A stretch of DNA of 64,000 nt from Bradyrhizobium archetypum (GTDB taxonomy: Bacteria; Pseudomonadota; Alphaproteobacteria; Rhizobiales; Xanthobacteraceae). The translations under genes were made by a program, and so were the position numbers. Position 1 is the first letter of the stretch. Every line of letters begins with the position of its first letter. The stretch spans positions 806,001-870,000 of the forward strand of contig NZ_JAAVLW010000002.1 in assembly GCF_013114835.1 (NCBI RefSeq), in the 5' to 3' direction. Under the pieces are notes generated by a model that worked only from the letters and a program-made list of their open reading frames with translations, was not told the DNA's origin and did no database searches. Of this stretch, positions 43,165 to 52,457 are shown piece after piece.

Positions 43165-44502
43165 TTATTGGTTTGCGTAGGGCGTGCTGGCGATCCTGGT
43201 CAGCGCCGGGGTTGCCGCCATCTTGACCAGCACATCCTTGACCGGATGCTCGGTCCAGGCTTGCGTTACGTAATCGCGATGGGTGACGCCGTCAGGCGTC
43301 TGCACGAACACGACGCTGCCGGGACGCAGCGGCTCGTCCATGCTCTCGGTAAACGTGATGCCCCGGTCACGGAGCATTTGCATCAGCTCCAGATCATGCC
43401 GCTTGGTGTAACGGGTGTACGAGCTGACGAAGAAGCCGGTCCGGTTTTTCTCGATCCAGGACGCGAACTTGTCGAGCTCGCCATAGACGGCGTCGAGCAG
43501 GAACACGCCGCGGACGCGATTGGAAAGGCCGCCGACCTCGAGGCTCCAGGCGGTCGGCAGAAAACCGCCGCTATAGCCGACGATCACGATCGGCATGTTC
43601 GCGAACGCCTGCGCGGACTTCGGATCGCCGTAGAGACGGGCGAGGTGGCTGGCCGATTCCTCGATAAAGCGCTTGAAGCCACCCGGCTGCCAGAACTTGC
43701 CAGCCGAGGAGTCGGCGGCATCGACCGCCATTTGCGGCGCCAGCAGCACGGTGTTGGTGCCGGAATCGGAGATCTGCTGCGGCACCAGTTGCCGGTCGCG
43801 GACGTCGCGTTCCAGCGTCGCACCGTTGCCGTGGAAGAACACCACGATCGCGCCGGGCTTCTTGACATCGAACGTCTCGGGGACGTGCACCAGCACGCGG
43901 CTGTCGTTGTAGGTCTCGTCCTGCCAATAGACCCGGCCGCTATGGCTGCGGTGGCCCTTGCGATCGCCCTTGGTGATGTTGAGAAACGGCTCTTCCGAGC
44001 GCGGATTGGTGCCGAAATAGGGAAAGGCGGATGACTTCATGCTGACCAGCTTGGTCAGTTCTTCGCGTTCGGTGCGGGGCAGGGTCAGCGTGGGCGTCAG
44101 CGACGCGACCCTCACCGGCTCGGTACGCACCGTGCGCGGCTCCGCTTGCGGCGCGAGCGCCACCTGGTGCTCGATCTGTGGCAGGCGTTCACTGGCGCTC
44201 GGAAAACGGTCGGCGAATTGCGGTGCCGGGACATGGTCGTCGAAAGCGTCAACCGAGGCCCCGGCGGCCTTGGATTTGGCGCCTTCCGTGTTCGCCGCCA
44301 CTATGCCGGCGTCGGGTGCCTTGCCGCACTGAATGATTACAAAGGAGAGCGGCACGATCAGCGCAGCCAGCGCGACCCAGTGCCATCGGAGCGGCAAGGC
44401 GCGGCGGAGCACGGCCGCTGACGCCAGCCGGATGGCCCGATCAATTGCCTGGAATTTCGGATTAGCTCCGACCATCCACCCCAATTCCCCAAGATCCACC
44501 AT
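43165..44502 (-). CDS. Alpha/beta-hydrolase-like membrane-anchored protein
   Basis: About 445 aa. N-terminal membrane helix (WHWVALAALIVPLSFVIIQC, residues ~41-60), a linker, then a hydrolase-like domain with oxyanion VVFFHGNGATLERD and elbow IVGYSGGFLPTAW. C-terminal His region THRDYVTQAWTEHPV. Substrate unknown; the enzyme part is probably periplasmic. The start may instead be the ATG at 44475. Confidence 0.75.
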   Translation of the reverse strand: MVDLGELGWMVGANPKFQAIDRAIRLASAAVLRRALPLRWHWVALAALIVPLSFVIIQCGKAPDAGIVAANTEGAKSKAAGASVDAFDDHVPAPQFADRFPSASERLPQIEHQVALAPQAEPRTVRTEPVRVASLTPTLTLPRTEREELTKLVSMKSSAFPYFGTNPRSEEPFLNITKGDRKGHRSHSGRVYWQDETYNDSRVLVHVPETFDVKKPGAIVVFFHGNGATLERDVRDRQLVPQQISDSGTNTVLLAPQMAVDAADSSAGKFWQPGGFKRFIEESASHLARLYGDPKSAQAFANMPIVIVGYSGGFLPTAWSLEVGGLSNRVRGVFLLDAVYGELDKFASWIEKNRTGFFVSSYTRYTKRHDLELMQMLRDRGITFTESMDEPLRPGSVVFVQTPDGVTHRDYVTQAWTEHPVKDVLVKMAATPALTRIASTPYANQ

Positions 44503-44772
44503 CAACCGGGGTCAAGCTCGCACGCGGTTAGGCGACACTAAGCGTCCGGAAAAACTCCCCACATCCGGAAGCCTGAGGAGACCATTCAATCGTGTCGCGA
44601 TTGTGGGACCGTCACGTCTTTTCGCAATCCAGTAGTGGCACGGTAGCCGGTCGCGGTACTATAAGACCTATTTTGCACTTCAATTTAAACCCTTGTTAAC
44701 ACTGCTTGAATTGGGGGACGCCAGCCTGCACCATGCGACTCTTGGCTGGGGCGCTTGAAGGTACGGTCCAAG

Positions 44773-46146
44773 ATGGCGGCATCAGAAACGGGAACCCCGG
44801 CTTGGCCCGGCTCGCTCTCCAGCAGCGGCTCCACCGTTTCGGTTCTGGTGGCGGTTGCAATCGTCGTTGCCGACATGGTTGGCGTCGGCGTCTTCACCAG
44901 CCTCGGCTTTCAGGTCAACGATATCCCCTCCGGCTTTTCGATCCTGTTGCTGTGGGCCGTCGGTGGCATCGTCGCGTTGTGCGGCGTGTTTTCCTACGGC
45001 GAGCTCGGCGCAATGTTTCCGCGCTCGAGCGGCGAGTACAATTTGCTCGGCCGGGCCTATCATCCGGCCTTCGGCTTTGTCGCGGGCTGGGTGTCGGCAA
45101 CCGTCGGCTTCGCCGCGCCGGTTGCGCTGGCCGCCATGGCATTCGGTGAGTATGGCAAGTCGGTGCTGCCTGATGCGCCGCCGCTGATGCTCGCGGTCGG
45201 CGTGGTCTGGCTGGTGTCGCTGGTGCAACTCGCCGGCATCCGGCATTCGTCAACCTTTCAGCTCATCGCCACCATCCTGAAGGTGGTGCTGATCGTGGCC
45301 TTCCTGGTCTGCGGCTTCGTGATCGGCACGGCGCAGCCGATATCCTTTGCGCCTTCAGCTTCAGACTTCACCCACATCATCAGCGCACCGTTCGCGATCA
45401 GCCTTGTGTTCGTAATGTATTCGTTCTCGGGGTGGAACGCGGCGACCTACATCATCGGCGAGGTGAGATTGCCCGAACGCAACGTGCCGCGAGCGATGCT
45501 GATCGGAACGCTGATCGTGCTGGTGTTGTATGTCGCACTCAACGCGGTGTTCCTGCACACCGCGCCGATCGACAAGCTGGCGGGCCAGCTCGACGTCGCC
45601 CGCATTTCCGGCAGCTACATTTTCGGCGAGCTCGGCGGCCGCATCGTCGGCGCGATGATCTGTGTCGGGCTGATCTCCTCGATCAGCGCGATGATGTGGA
45701 TCGGGCCGCGCGTCATGATGACGATGGGCGAGGACCTTCCGGTGCTGCGGACGTTTGCCCGAAGGTCGACCGGCGGCGCGCCGGCCCATGCCATTCTGTT
45801 TCAGCTCACGGTCGCAAGCCTGATGCTGTTTACGCGCAGCTTCGAGGCCGTGCTCGACTTCATCCAGTTCGCGCTTCTGTTCTGCTCGTTCTTCACCGTG
45901 CTCGGGGTGATCAAGCTGCGCATCACGCATCCGGATATGCCGCGGCCGTACCGCGCCTGGGGATACCCGCTAACCCCTGTGGTTTTCCTGCTCGTGACCG
46001 GATTCATGATGTACTACCTTTTGACCGAACGTCCCTTGCAGTCGCTGCTGGGTCTTTTGATCATGTTTTCGGGGTTGTTGATTTACGCCGTCTTCCGCAA
46101 GCGCGAAGATCATGTCCCTGCGGCCGCGTCTCCGAGTCGGGAATGA
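44773..46146 (+). CDS. APC-family amino-acid permease
   Basis: 457 aa, about 12 helices with VVADMVGVGVFTSLGFQ at TM1, as in amino-acid permeases. Substrate not predictable. ATG 44773 is preferred; TTG 44755 is also in frame. Its stop overlaps the start of the next gene (ATGA). Confidence 0.9.
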   Translation: MAASETGTPAWPGSLSSSGSTVSVLVAVAIVVADMVGVGVFTSLGFQVNDIPSGFSILLLWAVGGIVALCGVFSYGELGAMFPRSSGEYNLLGRAYHPAFGFVAGWVSATVGFAAPVALAAMAFGEYGKSVLPDAPPLMLAVGVVWLVSLVQLAGIRHSSTFQLIATILKVVLIVAFLVCGFVIGTAQPISFAPSASDFTHIISAPFAISLVFVMYSFSGWNAATYIIGEVRLPERNVPRAMLIGTLIVLVLYVALNAVFLHTAPIDKLAGQLDVARISGSYIFGELGGRIVGAMICVGLISSISAMMWIGPRVMMTMGEDLPVLRTFARRSTGGAPAHAILFQLTVASLMLFTRSFEAVLDFIQFALLFCSFFTVLGVIKLRITHPDMPRPYRAWGYPLTPVVFLLVTGFMMYYLLTERPLQSLLGLLIMFSGLLIYAVFRKREDHVPAAASPSRE

Positions 46147-47363
46147 ATATGCTGCATTCCCTGAGAATGGTGACGCTTGCTGCGCTGATGCTGCTGGCGG
46201 CCGCGGCTACCGTTCATGCCCAAACCGCAACGGCCGATGACACCGCAAAATTCCTGGCGGGCATGATGCCGTCGGCGGCTTCGCCACTTGTGCCACTCAC
46301 CAACGATCCGGCCTGGCAGCGTCACGCCAAATTCTTCGACACCGCATTCGGGCAACTCGAGCAGCGCCAGCTGTCACGGATCCGCGCCTGGGCCGATACC
46401 AATCTGGCGGCGCCGAAGCCGACCATGTTCTACATGTTCTCGGGTCCTGACTTTCTCTATGCCAATGCCTTTCACTCGAAGGCTTCGACCTACGTGCTGA
46501 GCGCGCTCGAGCCGGTCGGTTCGGTTCCCGACCTGACGAGACTGCCGCGCGGCGGCATGGTGTCGGCGCTCTACAACGTCGAGCGCTCGCTCGGTTCGAT
46601 CCTGAGCTTCAGCTTCTTCATCACCAAGGACATGAAGACCGATCTGCAGGCCGGCCAGATCAGCGGCACGTTGCCGATCCTCTACGTATTCCTGGCGCGT
46701 TCGGGCATGACGGTGAAGAGCGTGGGCCCGATCTCGCTGGACAACACGGGCGCGGCGCATTTCGCCGGCGAAAATCCGGGGCCGAATGCCGTTCGCGGCG
46801 TGCGCATCGTCTTCACCGGCAGCGACGGTCAGGAGAAGACGCTCTATTACTTCTCGACCGATCTTTCCAATTCCGGCGTGAAGGCGAGCGGCTTCCTGAA
46901 ATTCTGCGCGACGCTGGCGCCTGGCAACAGCCTGCTCAAGAGCGCGTCCTATCTCCTGCATTCCGGCAACTTCACCACCGTGCGCAACTTCCTGCTCAAC
47001 AACAGCGCCACCATCATCCAGGATGATTCAGGAATTCCGCTGGCCTATTACAGCACGAAGAAGTGGCGCCTTTTTCCGTTCGGCCGCTACCTCGGGCCAA
47101 TCGACAAATTCCCGCAACATTATCAGCCGTCCTATGCCGAATTGTTCCGGCGCGCGCAGCCGATCGATTTCGGGATCGGCTACCGATGGCGCACGCCTGA
47201 AACGAATGTGCTGCTGTCGGTGAGATTGCCTGACGATGGATCGCCCGCCATCGATGCCACATCGTCGGCGGAGGCAGCGCCGCCACCGCCGCGGCCGCGC
47301 AGGCTGCGACCGCCGGCGGATATCGGGCCGCAGCCGGGAGGCGGATTTTTCTTCTGGCGCTGA
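46143..47363 (+). CDS. Exported protein, unknown (coupled to APC permease)
   Basis: 406 aa. Signal peptide (MVTLAALMLLAAAATVHAQ), then FLAGMMPSAASPLVPLT and a domain with PTMFYMFSGPDFLYANAFHS and RGVRIVFTGSDGQEKTLYYF. Pro-rich C-terminus (EAAPPPPRPRRLRPPADI). Translationally coupled to the permease by ATGA overlap. No family recognised. Confidence 0.75.
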   Translation: MNMLHSLRMVTLAALMLLAAAATVHAQTATADDTAKFLAGMMPSAASPLVPLTNDPAWQRHAKFFDTAFGQLEQRQLSRIRAWADTNLAAPKPTMFYMFSGPDFLYANAFHSKASTYVLSALEPVGSVPDLTRLPRGGMVSALYNVERSLGSILSFSFFITKDMKTDLQAGQISGTLPILYVFLARSGMTVKSVGPISLDNTGAAHFAGENPGPNAVRGVRIVFTGSDGQEKTLYYFSTDLSNSGVKASGFLKFCATLAPGNSLLKSASYLLHSGNFTTVRNFLLNNSATIIQDDSGIPLAYYSTKKWRLFPFGRYLGPIDKFPQHYQPSYAELFRRAQPIDFGIGYRWRTPETNVLLSVRLPDDGSPAIDATSSAEAAPPPPRPRRLRPPADIGPQPGGGFFFWR

Positions 47364-47398
47364 GCGATGGAGCTCCGCCTCCACCGTAAGCGCCGCAT

Positions 47399-47695
47399 TC
47401 ACGGCGCGTTGACGCCGCGCCAGCGTCCGTAGCGCCACGGCAGATACCACCGCGCTCCCGGTGGCGCCGTGAGCGGCACATTGTCGATGCCCGATGTTCC
47501 CCAGGGGTGGCAGCGCAACAGCCGCGCCAGCGTCATCCATCCGCCGCCCCACAAGCCGAAGCGCTCGATCGCTTCATCGCCATACACTGAGCATGTCGGC
47601 AGATGCCGGCAGTTATAGCCGACCAGCGGTGACAGCGTGTGCCGGTAGATCCAAATCAGCGCGCGTCCCGCGTTGCGCGGCAGACGACGGGTCAT
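47399..47695 (-). CDS. yidD: Membrane protein insertion efficiency factor
   Basis: 98 aa. YidD signature: YRHTLSPLVGYNCRHLPTCSVYGDEAIERFG with the conserved Cys residues and CHPWG. Assists YidC-dependent membrane insertion. Start ATG 47695 (MTRRLPRNAG). Confidence 0.96.
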   Translation of the reverse strand: MTRRLPRNAGRALIWIYRHTLSPLVGYNCRHLPTCSVYGDEAIERFGLWGGGWMTLARLLRCHPWGTSGIDNVPLTAPPGARWYLPWRYGRWRGVNAP

Positions 47696-47778
47696 GCTGG
47701 CATAGTCTATGCATCGTTTTTGCGGTGATGATGAATGATCTGCAGGCGCCATGTTGAACTATGTACGTAGTTTTGCGG

Positions 47779-47799
47779 GAGTTCCCAAGCTAGGAACTC
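47779..47799. promoter_or_regulatory. GAGTTCC/GGAACTC inverted repeat
   Basis: Perfect 7-bp arms (47779-47785 and 47793-47799) with a 7-base spacer, about 190 bases upstream of the TTG-start gene. Possible operator; no cognate regulator nearby. Confidence 0.35.
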
Positions 47800-47988
47800 A
47801 ACACATGCAGATATTTACGCCACAGTTCAGAATTATCGCACTGCAAAGCGGGGGAGCAAGCCAAGGTATTATGGACGACACAGGTCAGCACAGTTACCGT
47901 TTTGATACGGATCGATGACAGAATCATCTTGCGCTAAACCGGAGCCGTTACCGCTCATCGTAGTCGGGGCTTGGGGGAAGGAACCAAA

Positions 47989-48921
47989 TTGAGGTTTGTG
48001 ACGTCGCTCAAATTTCGCGGCTTGGCGCTTCTCGGCGCCACCGCCTTCTGTCTCGCATTGCCCGGCGCGATCACGACGCCCGGGAATTCGGCCCACGCCG
48101 GCGGCACGCTCGAAGAACGCAAGCAGCCGATGCATTTCAGGTGGAATGCATGCCAGCCGGATTGCAAGGGCTGGGTCTCAGCCGTCGGCATTGTCACGGC
48201 CGATAGCCCCAGGCAGTTCGACGAATTCGCCAAAGGCCGCCAGCTTGCTGGCGCGACCATCGTGCTGGATTCCAGCGGCGGCTCGGTCAACGATTCCATC
48301 GCGCTTGGCCGCCGGTTCCGCAGCCTCGGTGCGCTGACCACGGTCGGCGCCACCGTGCGCACGAAAACCCCTCTAGGGGAACGTGTCAGCGTGACGCCCG
48401 AAGCCTATTGCGAGTCGATGTGTGTGTTCCTGCTGCTCGCCGGCAAGACCCGTTACGTGCCACCGGTCGCGCATGTCCGCGTGCACCAGATCTGGATGGG
48501 CGACCGCGCCGACGATGCCAAGGCTGCAAGCTACAGCGCGCAGGATCTGATGATCGTGCAACGCGACATCGGCCGCCTCACGAAATACACCTTCGAGATG
48601 GGCGGAACGGGCGATCTCTTGTCGCTCGCACTGAGCGTGCCGCCGTGGGAAGATCTGCACGAATTATCGCGCGGTGAATTGCGCCTGGCGAATCTGGTCA
48701 CGACCGATTCGCCTGCCGACGTGTTCCCGCAGGACAATGCGTCGGTGCCGATGGCCGAGGCGAAGCCGTCCAAGCCGCAGGATCGCTTCCTCAGCTCCGC
48801 CATGGAGGGCGAGGCGCAGCCACAGCCGGGCAAGTCGACCAAGACCGCCGAAGCCGCGGCTCCGACCGGCGGCAATGCGACCACGCCGGCACAGCCGGCC
48901 CAGCCGCAACCTCAGCAGTAA
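47989..48921 (+). CDS. ClpP-fold periplasmic protein, unknown
   Basis: 310 aa. Start TTG placed by GGAAGGA 7 bases upstream. Signal-like segment, then a ClpP/crotonase-like core: TIVLDSSGGSVNDSIALGRR and CESMCVFLLLAGKTRYV, where the Ser is the probable nucleophile, and VRVHQIWMGD with the probable catalytic His. Pro/Gln-rich C-terminal tail. Exported; substrate unknown. Confidence 0.75.
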   Translation: MRFVTSLKFRGLALLGATAFCLALPGAITTPGNSAHAGGTLEERKQPMHFRWNACQPDCKGWVSAVGIVTADSPRQFDEFAKGRQLAGATIVLDSSGGSVNDSIALGRRFRSLGALTTVGATVRTKTPLGERVSVTPEAYCESMCVFLLLAGKTRYVPPVAHVRVHQIWMGDRADDAKAASYSAQDLMIVQRDIGRLTKYTFEMGGTGDLLSLALSVPPWEDLHELSRGELRLANLVTTDSPADVFPQDNASVPMAEAKPSKPQDRFLSSAMEGEAQPQPGKSTKTAEAAAPTGGNATTPAQPAQPQPQQ

Positions 48922-48987
48922 GCTGCATCGGCAGAACCGGGCTGCGGTGTCATCATCTGCCTTGTGCGCGATTGCGCACCGGAGCGG

Positions 48988-49068
48988 ATGATCCAGTACG
49001 CCGCAGCCGCCGTGATAATTCGAGAGTTCCCGGCGTACTGGATGCCCGCCTTCGCGGGTATGACAGGA
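48988..49068. repeat. Dispersed CAGTACGCCG/CGGCGTACTG repeat
   Basis: Inverted arms ATCCAGTACGCCG and CGGCGTACTGGAT around a 27-base centre, followed by GCCCGCCTTCGCGGGTATGAC. Lies between convergent genes. Confidence 0.65.
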
Positions 49069-49091
49069 TTGGGCTGAGCCGGGACCTACGC

Positions 49092-49541
49092 TTACGCCTG
49101 CGCCGTCTGCCTGCTCCGGGCTTCGATCTGGCCGATAGCGTCGACCACGGCGTCGAAGGTCAGCATGGTCGAGGCATGGCGGGCCTTGTAGTCGCGCACC
49201 GGTTCAAGCAGGGCAATGTCAGCCCATTTGCCCTGCGGTGGACTGCCGTTTTCCTTCAGCATCTTGCGCACGGTTTCTCGCAATTCACGTAACTCGCTGG
49301 CCGTCGAGCCGACCACATGGCTTGCCATGATCGAGGAGGAGGCCTGTCCCAGCGCGCAGGCCTTCACGTCATGCGCGAAATCGGTGACCACGGGCCCGTC
49401 CATCTTGAGGTCGACCTTGACGGTCGAGCCGCACAGCTTGGAGTGGGCGGTGGCGCTGGCGTGGGGGTCGGGCAGGCGGCCGAGGCGGGGGATATTGCCC
49501 GCCAGTTCGATGATCCGCTTGTTGTAGATGTCATTCAGCAT
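49092..49541 (-). CDS. Fe-S cluster scaffold, SufU/IscU-like
   Basis: 149 aa. Metal-binding Cys: HSKLCGSTVKVDL and KACALGQASSSIM; the expected third Cys is not obvious, so function is not sure. Divergent from folE. The gene is found near folE and hisI in many alphaproteobacteria. Confidence 0.85.
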   Translation of the reverse strand: MLNDIYNKRIIELAGNIPRLGRLPDPHASATAHSKLCGSTVKVDLKMDGPVVTDFAHDVKACALGQASSSIMASHVVGSTASELRELRETVRKMLKENGSPPQGKWADIALLEPVRDYKARHASTMLTFDAVVDAIGQIEARSRQTAQA

Positions 49542-49771
49542 GTGAATCGGTGTCCCGGGCAGCGGTCCGCGCGCCCTTGGCGGCTGGGTTTCATCGTCCT
49601 ATATATGGACAGGAACGGCGGAAAAACAGCCTGGCCGTTTGCCGAAGGCGAACCGGCGAGCGAACCGGTTCGCCTATAATGTGTTGTGGATGGGACTCAG
49701 GCGCCCGGCGGCGAACCGCCCCGTCTGCCCGGTGACACTCCGGTCCTTCGGGCCGGTCGAACGGAGAAGAC

Positions 49772-50509
49772 ATGGACGCATTGATCAAATCCCTCCGCCC
49801 CGCCAAGCCTTCCGAAGTAAAGCCTTCTGAGGTCAAGCCTTCCGAAGTCAAGTCGCCCGATGTTGCGCCGGATACCCGCCCGGCCGAGCTGGATCCGGCC
49901 GAGTTCCTGGCTGCCGCTGTCCGTGCCGATCTGCCGCGCCCCTCGCGCGCGGAGGCGGAGCACGCCGTGCAAACGCTGCTCAGCTATATCGGCGAGAACC
50001 CCGGCCGCGAGGGCCTCCTCGATACGCCGCGCCGAGTGGTCGAAGCCTTCGACGAACTTTATCAGGGCTACCACCAGTGCCCGGCCGAAGTACTGGACCG
50101 CACCTTCGGCGAAACCGCGGGCTATGACGATTTCGTCCTCGTTCGCGACATCGAATTCACCTCGCAATGCGAGCATCACATGATGCCGTTCTACGGCAAG
50201 GCGCATATCGCCTATACGCCGGTGGAGCGGGTGGTGGGCTTGTCCAAGCTGGCGCGGCTCACCGACATCTTCGCCCGCCGCCTGCAGACCCAGGAGCATC
50301 TGACGGCCCAGATCGCAGCGGCCATCGACGAGGTGTTAAAGCCCCGCGGTGTGGCCGTGCTGATCGAGGCCGAGCATACCTGCATGTCGGTCCGCGGCGT
50401 CGCCAAGCATGGCGCGATGACCTTCACCAGCCGCTTTACCGGCATGTTCCGCGATAATCCGGCGGAGCAGCAGCGCTTCCTGACCCTGGTGCGAGGCCCG
50501 AACCGGTAG
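49772..50509 (+). CDS. folE: GTP cyclohydrolase I
   Basis: 245 aa. First enzyme of folate synthesis (GTP to dihydroneopterin triphosphate). Zinc and active-site residues in [10 protein letters not shown] and [11 protein letters not shown]. The N-terminal ~45 residues are unusual: three tandem copies of a 5-residue unit (KPSEV) encoded by 15-base repeats at 49805-49849; the catalytic domain starts at about 65. Confidence 0.97.
   Translation: MDALIKSLRPAKPSEVKPSEVKPSEVKSPDVAPDTRPAELDPAEFLAAAVRADLPRPSRAEAEHAVQTLLSYIGENPGREGLLDTPRRVVEAFDELYQGYHQCPAEVLDRTFGETAGYDDFVLVRDIEFTSQCEHHMMPFYGKAHIAYTPVERVVGLSKLARLTDIFARRLQTQEHLTAQIAAAIDEVLKPRGVAVLIEAEHTCMSVRGVAKHGAMTFTSRFTGMFRDNPAEQQRFLTLVRGPNR
49805..49849 (+). 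repeat. 15-base tandem repeat in folE
   Basis: Three copies of AAGCCTTCCGAAGTA-type units (49805, 49820, 49835), each coding KPSEV, differing at two or three bases. A degenerate fourth follows. Confidence 0.85.
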
Positions 50510-50540
50510 CCTCGCCGAAATTTCTCCGCGAGGCTCTGTC

Positions 50541-50969
50541 GTGTCCACATCCGCAACGACCAATGACCGCGAGGAAGGGCTGGCCTTCCGGCCCAAATTC
50601 GACGCGTCCGGTCTCGTCACCTGCGTGGCGACCGATGCTGCGACCGGCGACGTGCTGATGGTCGCCCATATGAACGATGAAGCGTTGCGCAAGACGATCG
50701 AGAGCGGCGAGGCCTGGTACTTCAGCCGCTCCCGCAACGCGTTATGGCGAAAAGGTGAGAGCTCGGGTCAGACCCAGCGCGTGGTCGAGATGCGGATGGA
50801 TTGCGATCAGGATGCGATCTGGATCCGCGTCGAACAGCACGGTGCTGCGTGCCACACCGGCCGGCACTCCTGTTTCTATCGAAAGATCGAGGCGGCCGAT
50901 GGCGGCACACGGGTCTCGTTTGTGGATGCCGAAAGGCAGTTCGATCCGGAGAAGGTGTATCGGAAATGA
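50541..50969 (+). CDS. hisI: Phosphoribosyl-AMP cyclohydrolase
   Basis: 142 aa, GTG start at 50541 with GAGG 8 bases before. Histidine pathway enzyme; metal Cys in CDQDAIWIRVEQHGAACHTG and HSCFYRK. Downstream of folE by 31 bases. Confidence 0.96.
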   Translation: MSTSATTNDREEGLAFRPKFDASGLVTCVATDAATGDVLMVAHMNDEALRKTIESGEAWYFSRSRNALWRKGESSGQTQRVVEMRMDCDQDAIWIRVEQHGAACHTGRHSCFYRKIEAADGGTRVSFVDAERQFDPEKVYRK

Positions 50970-51068
50970 TTCCGTCGTTCCGGGGCGGCCCGCAGGGCTC
51001 TGGTGCGCACTTGCGCACCAGAGAATCTCGCGATTCCGGGTTCAGCCTGCGGCTGCCCCGGAATGACG
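50968..51068. repeat. Dispersed GTTCCGGGGCGG repeat
   Basis: Arms GTCGTTCCGGGGCGG and GCCCCGGAATGACGTC with inner TGGTGCGCAC/GTGCGCACCA. Lies between hisI and the lytic transglycosylase gene. Confidence 0.65.
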
Positions 51069-51187
51069 TCGTGGGGCCTTTAACGCGCTCTTAACCATAA
51101 TTGCGGCAGTCTCGGCCTCATTAGGCACTGATTGCCAGTGCCTTGAGAGCACCGCGCGGGGTTCGCGAGGAGCGGGGCACCAGAGAC

Positions 51188-52171
51188 ATGGCGGTCGACA
51201 CAACAAGCGCCACGGCTGCGGCAGGTGTCGATCCCACGCGCGCGAAGATCGCAGGCTCCATCAGGCAGGCTGCCTCGACCACCGGCGCCAGCTTCGAATA
51301 TCTGCTCGCCACCGCGAAGATGGAATCCAATTTCAATCCGAAGGCCGCCGCCACGACCTCGTCGGCGCGCGGGCTGTTTCAGTTCATCGACCAGACCTGG
51401 CTCGGAACGGTGAAGGAGGCGGGGCCCCATCTCGGGTACGGAAAATATGCCGACGCCATCACCCGGGATTCCGACGGCCGCTATTCGGTCAGCGATCCCA
51501 CCGCGCGCGGCGCGATCATGCGGCTGCGCGACGATCCGGATGCGGCCTCGTCGATGGCGGCGGTGCTGACCCAATCCAACAGTTTCAAGCTGACCGGCAA
51601 GATCGGCCGCCGCCCGACCGACGCTGAACTCTATATGGCGCATTTCATGGGCGTCGGCGGCGCCGGCAAGCTGATCCAGAACGCCGAAGACAATCCGAAC
51701 GTATCAGCCGCGCGGATGTTTCCGAACGCCGCCGCGGCCAACCAGTCGATCTTCTATGATCGATCCGGGCGGGAGCGGAGCGTCTCCCAGGTCTATTCGA
51801 TGCTGAGCACGCGCTATGCCGCCGCCGCGAATTCACAGGTGACGCGCACGGCGATGGCGGCTGCGGGCGAACTGCCAAGACGTGTTACCGTCGCGAGCGC
51901 AACGCCGGCGGCGAGCGTGATCGACAATGCCGCCTATCTCTCGAGCTTTCCGGATCAGCGTGCCGTGACGCCGGTGGTGGCAATGGCGCAGACCGCCTCC
52001 GTGCCGCCGGAGCCGATCTTCCGCTCGCTGTTCCAGGCCGGCGAGCGCACGCAGCCGATCTCGCCGACGGTTCAGGAATTGTGGGGCAAGATCGCCTCCG
52101 CGACTCCGGAGGTCCGCGCGCCCGGAAGGCTCGACCTCTTCAGCGACCGCAGCGGCACGTTCGGTAGCTGA
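51188..52171 (+). CDS. Lytic transglycosylase (SLT) domain protein
   Basis: 327 aa. Goose-lysozyme/SLT core: AKMESNFNPKAAATTSSARGLFQF, with the catalytic Glu in MESNFNP. No clear signal peptide, as in flagellar or secretion-linked SLT proteins. Cuts peptidoglycan glycan strands. Start ATG 51188; RBS weak. Confidence 0.85.
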   Translation: MAVDTTSATAAAGVDPTRAKIAGSIRQAASTTGASFEYLLATAKMESNFNPKAAATTSSARGLFQFIDQTWLGTVKEAGPHLGYGKYADAITRDSDGRYSVSDPTARGAIMRLRDDPDAASSMAAVLTQSNSFKLTGKIGRRPTDAELYMAHFMGVGGAGKLIQNAEDNPNVSAARMFPNAAAANQSIFYDRSGRERSVSQVYSMLSTRYAAAANSQVTRTAMAAAGELPRRVTVASATPAASVIDNAAYLSSFPDQRAVTPVVAMAQTASVPPEPIFRSLFQAGERTQPISPTVQELWGKIASATPEVRAPGRLDLFSDRSGTFGS

Positions 52172-52194
52172 ACGTATAGCGGCATGCTCGGCCG

Positions 52195-52318
52195 TTGCCC
52201 CTCATGGTGAGGAGCCGCATCAGCGGCGTCTCGAACCATGTGGCCCCGGTTGGGCCTTCATCCTTCGAGCTCCTTCGGAATAAGCGCAAGCGCGCTTATT
52301 CCTGAGATGAGGAGTGAG
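52195..52318. repeat. Dispersed CATGGTGAGGAG repeat
   Basis: Starts CCTCATGGTGAGGAGCCGC and ends CCTGAGATGAGGAGTG, with GCGCAAGCGCGC inside. A common Bradyrhizobium intergenic repeat type; arms are imperfect. Confidence 0.55.
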
Positions 52319-52457
52319 AAGCTCCGTCCTCCCACCCTTAACAAAACGTCAATAAAACCAGCCGTTTATAGTGAACCCTTTGTTAAGCGTCATGGTTTAT
52401 TTTTTCTAATAGTGGCACCGCGTCACGGTGTCGTTTCAGGTTGCGTAAGCCAGGACC

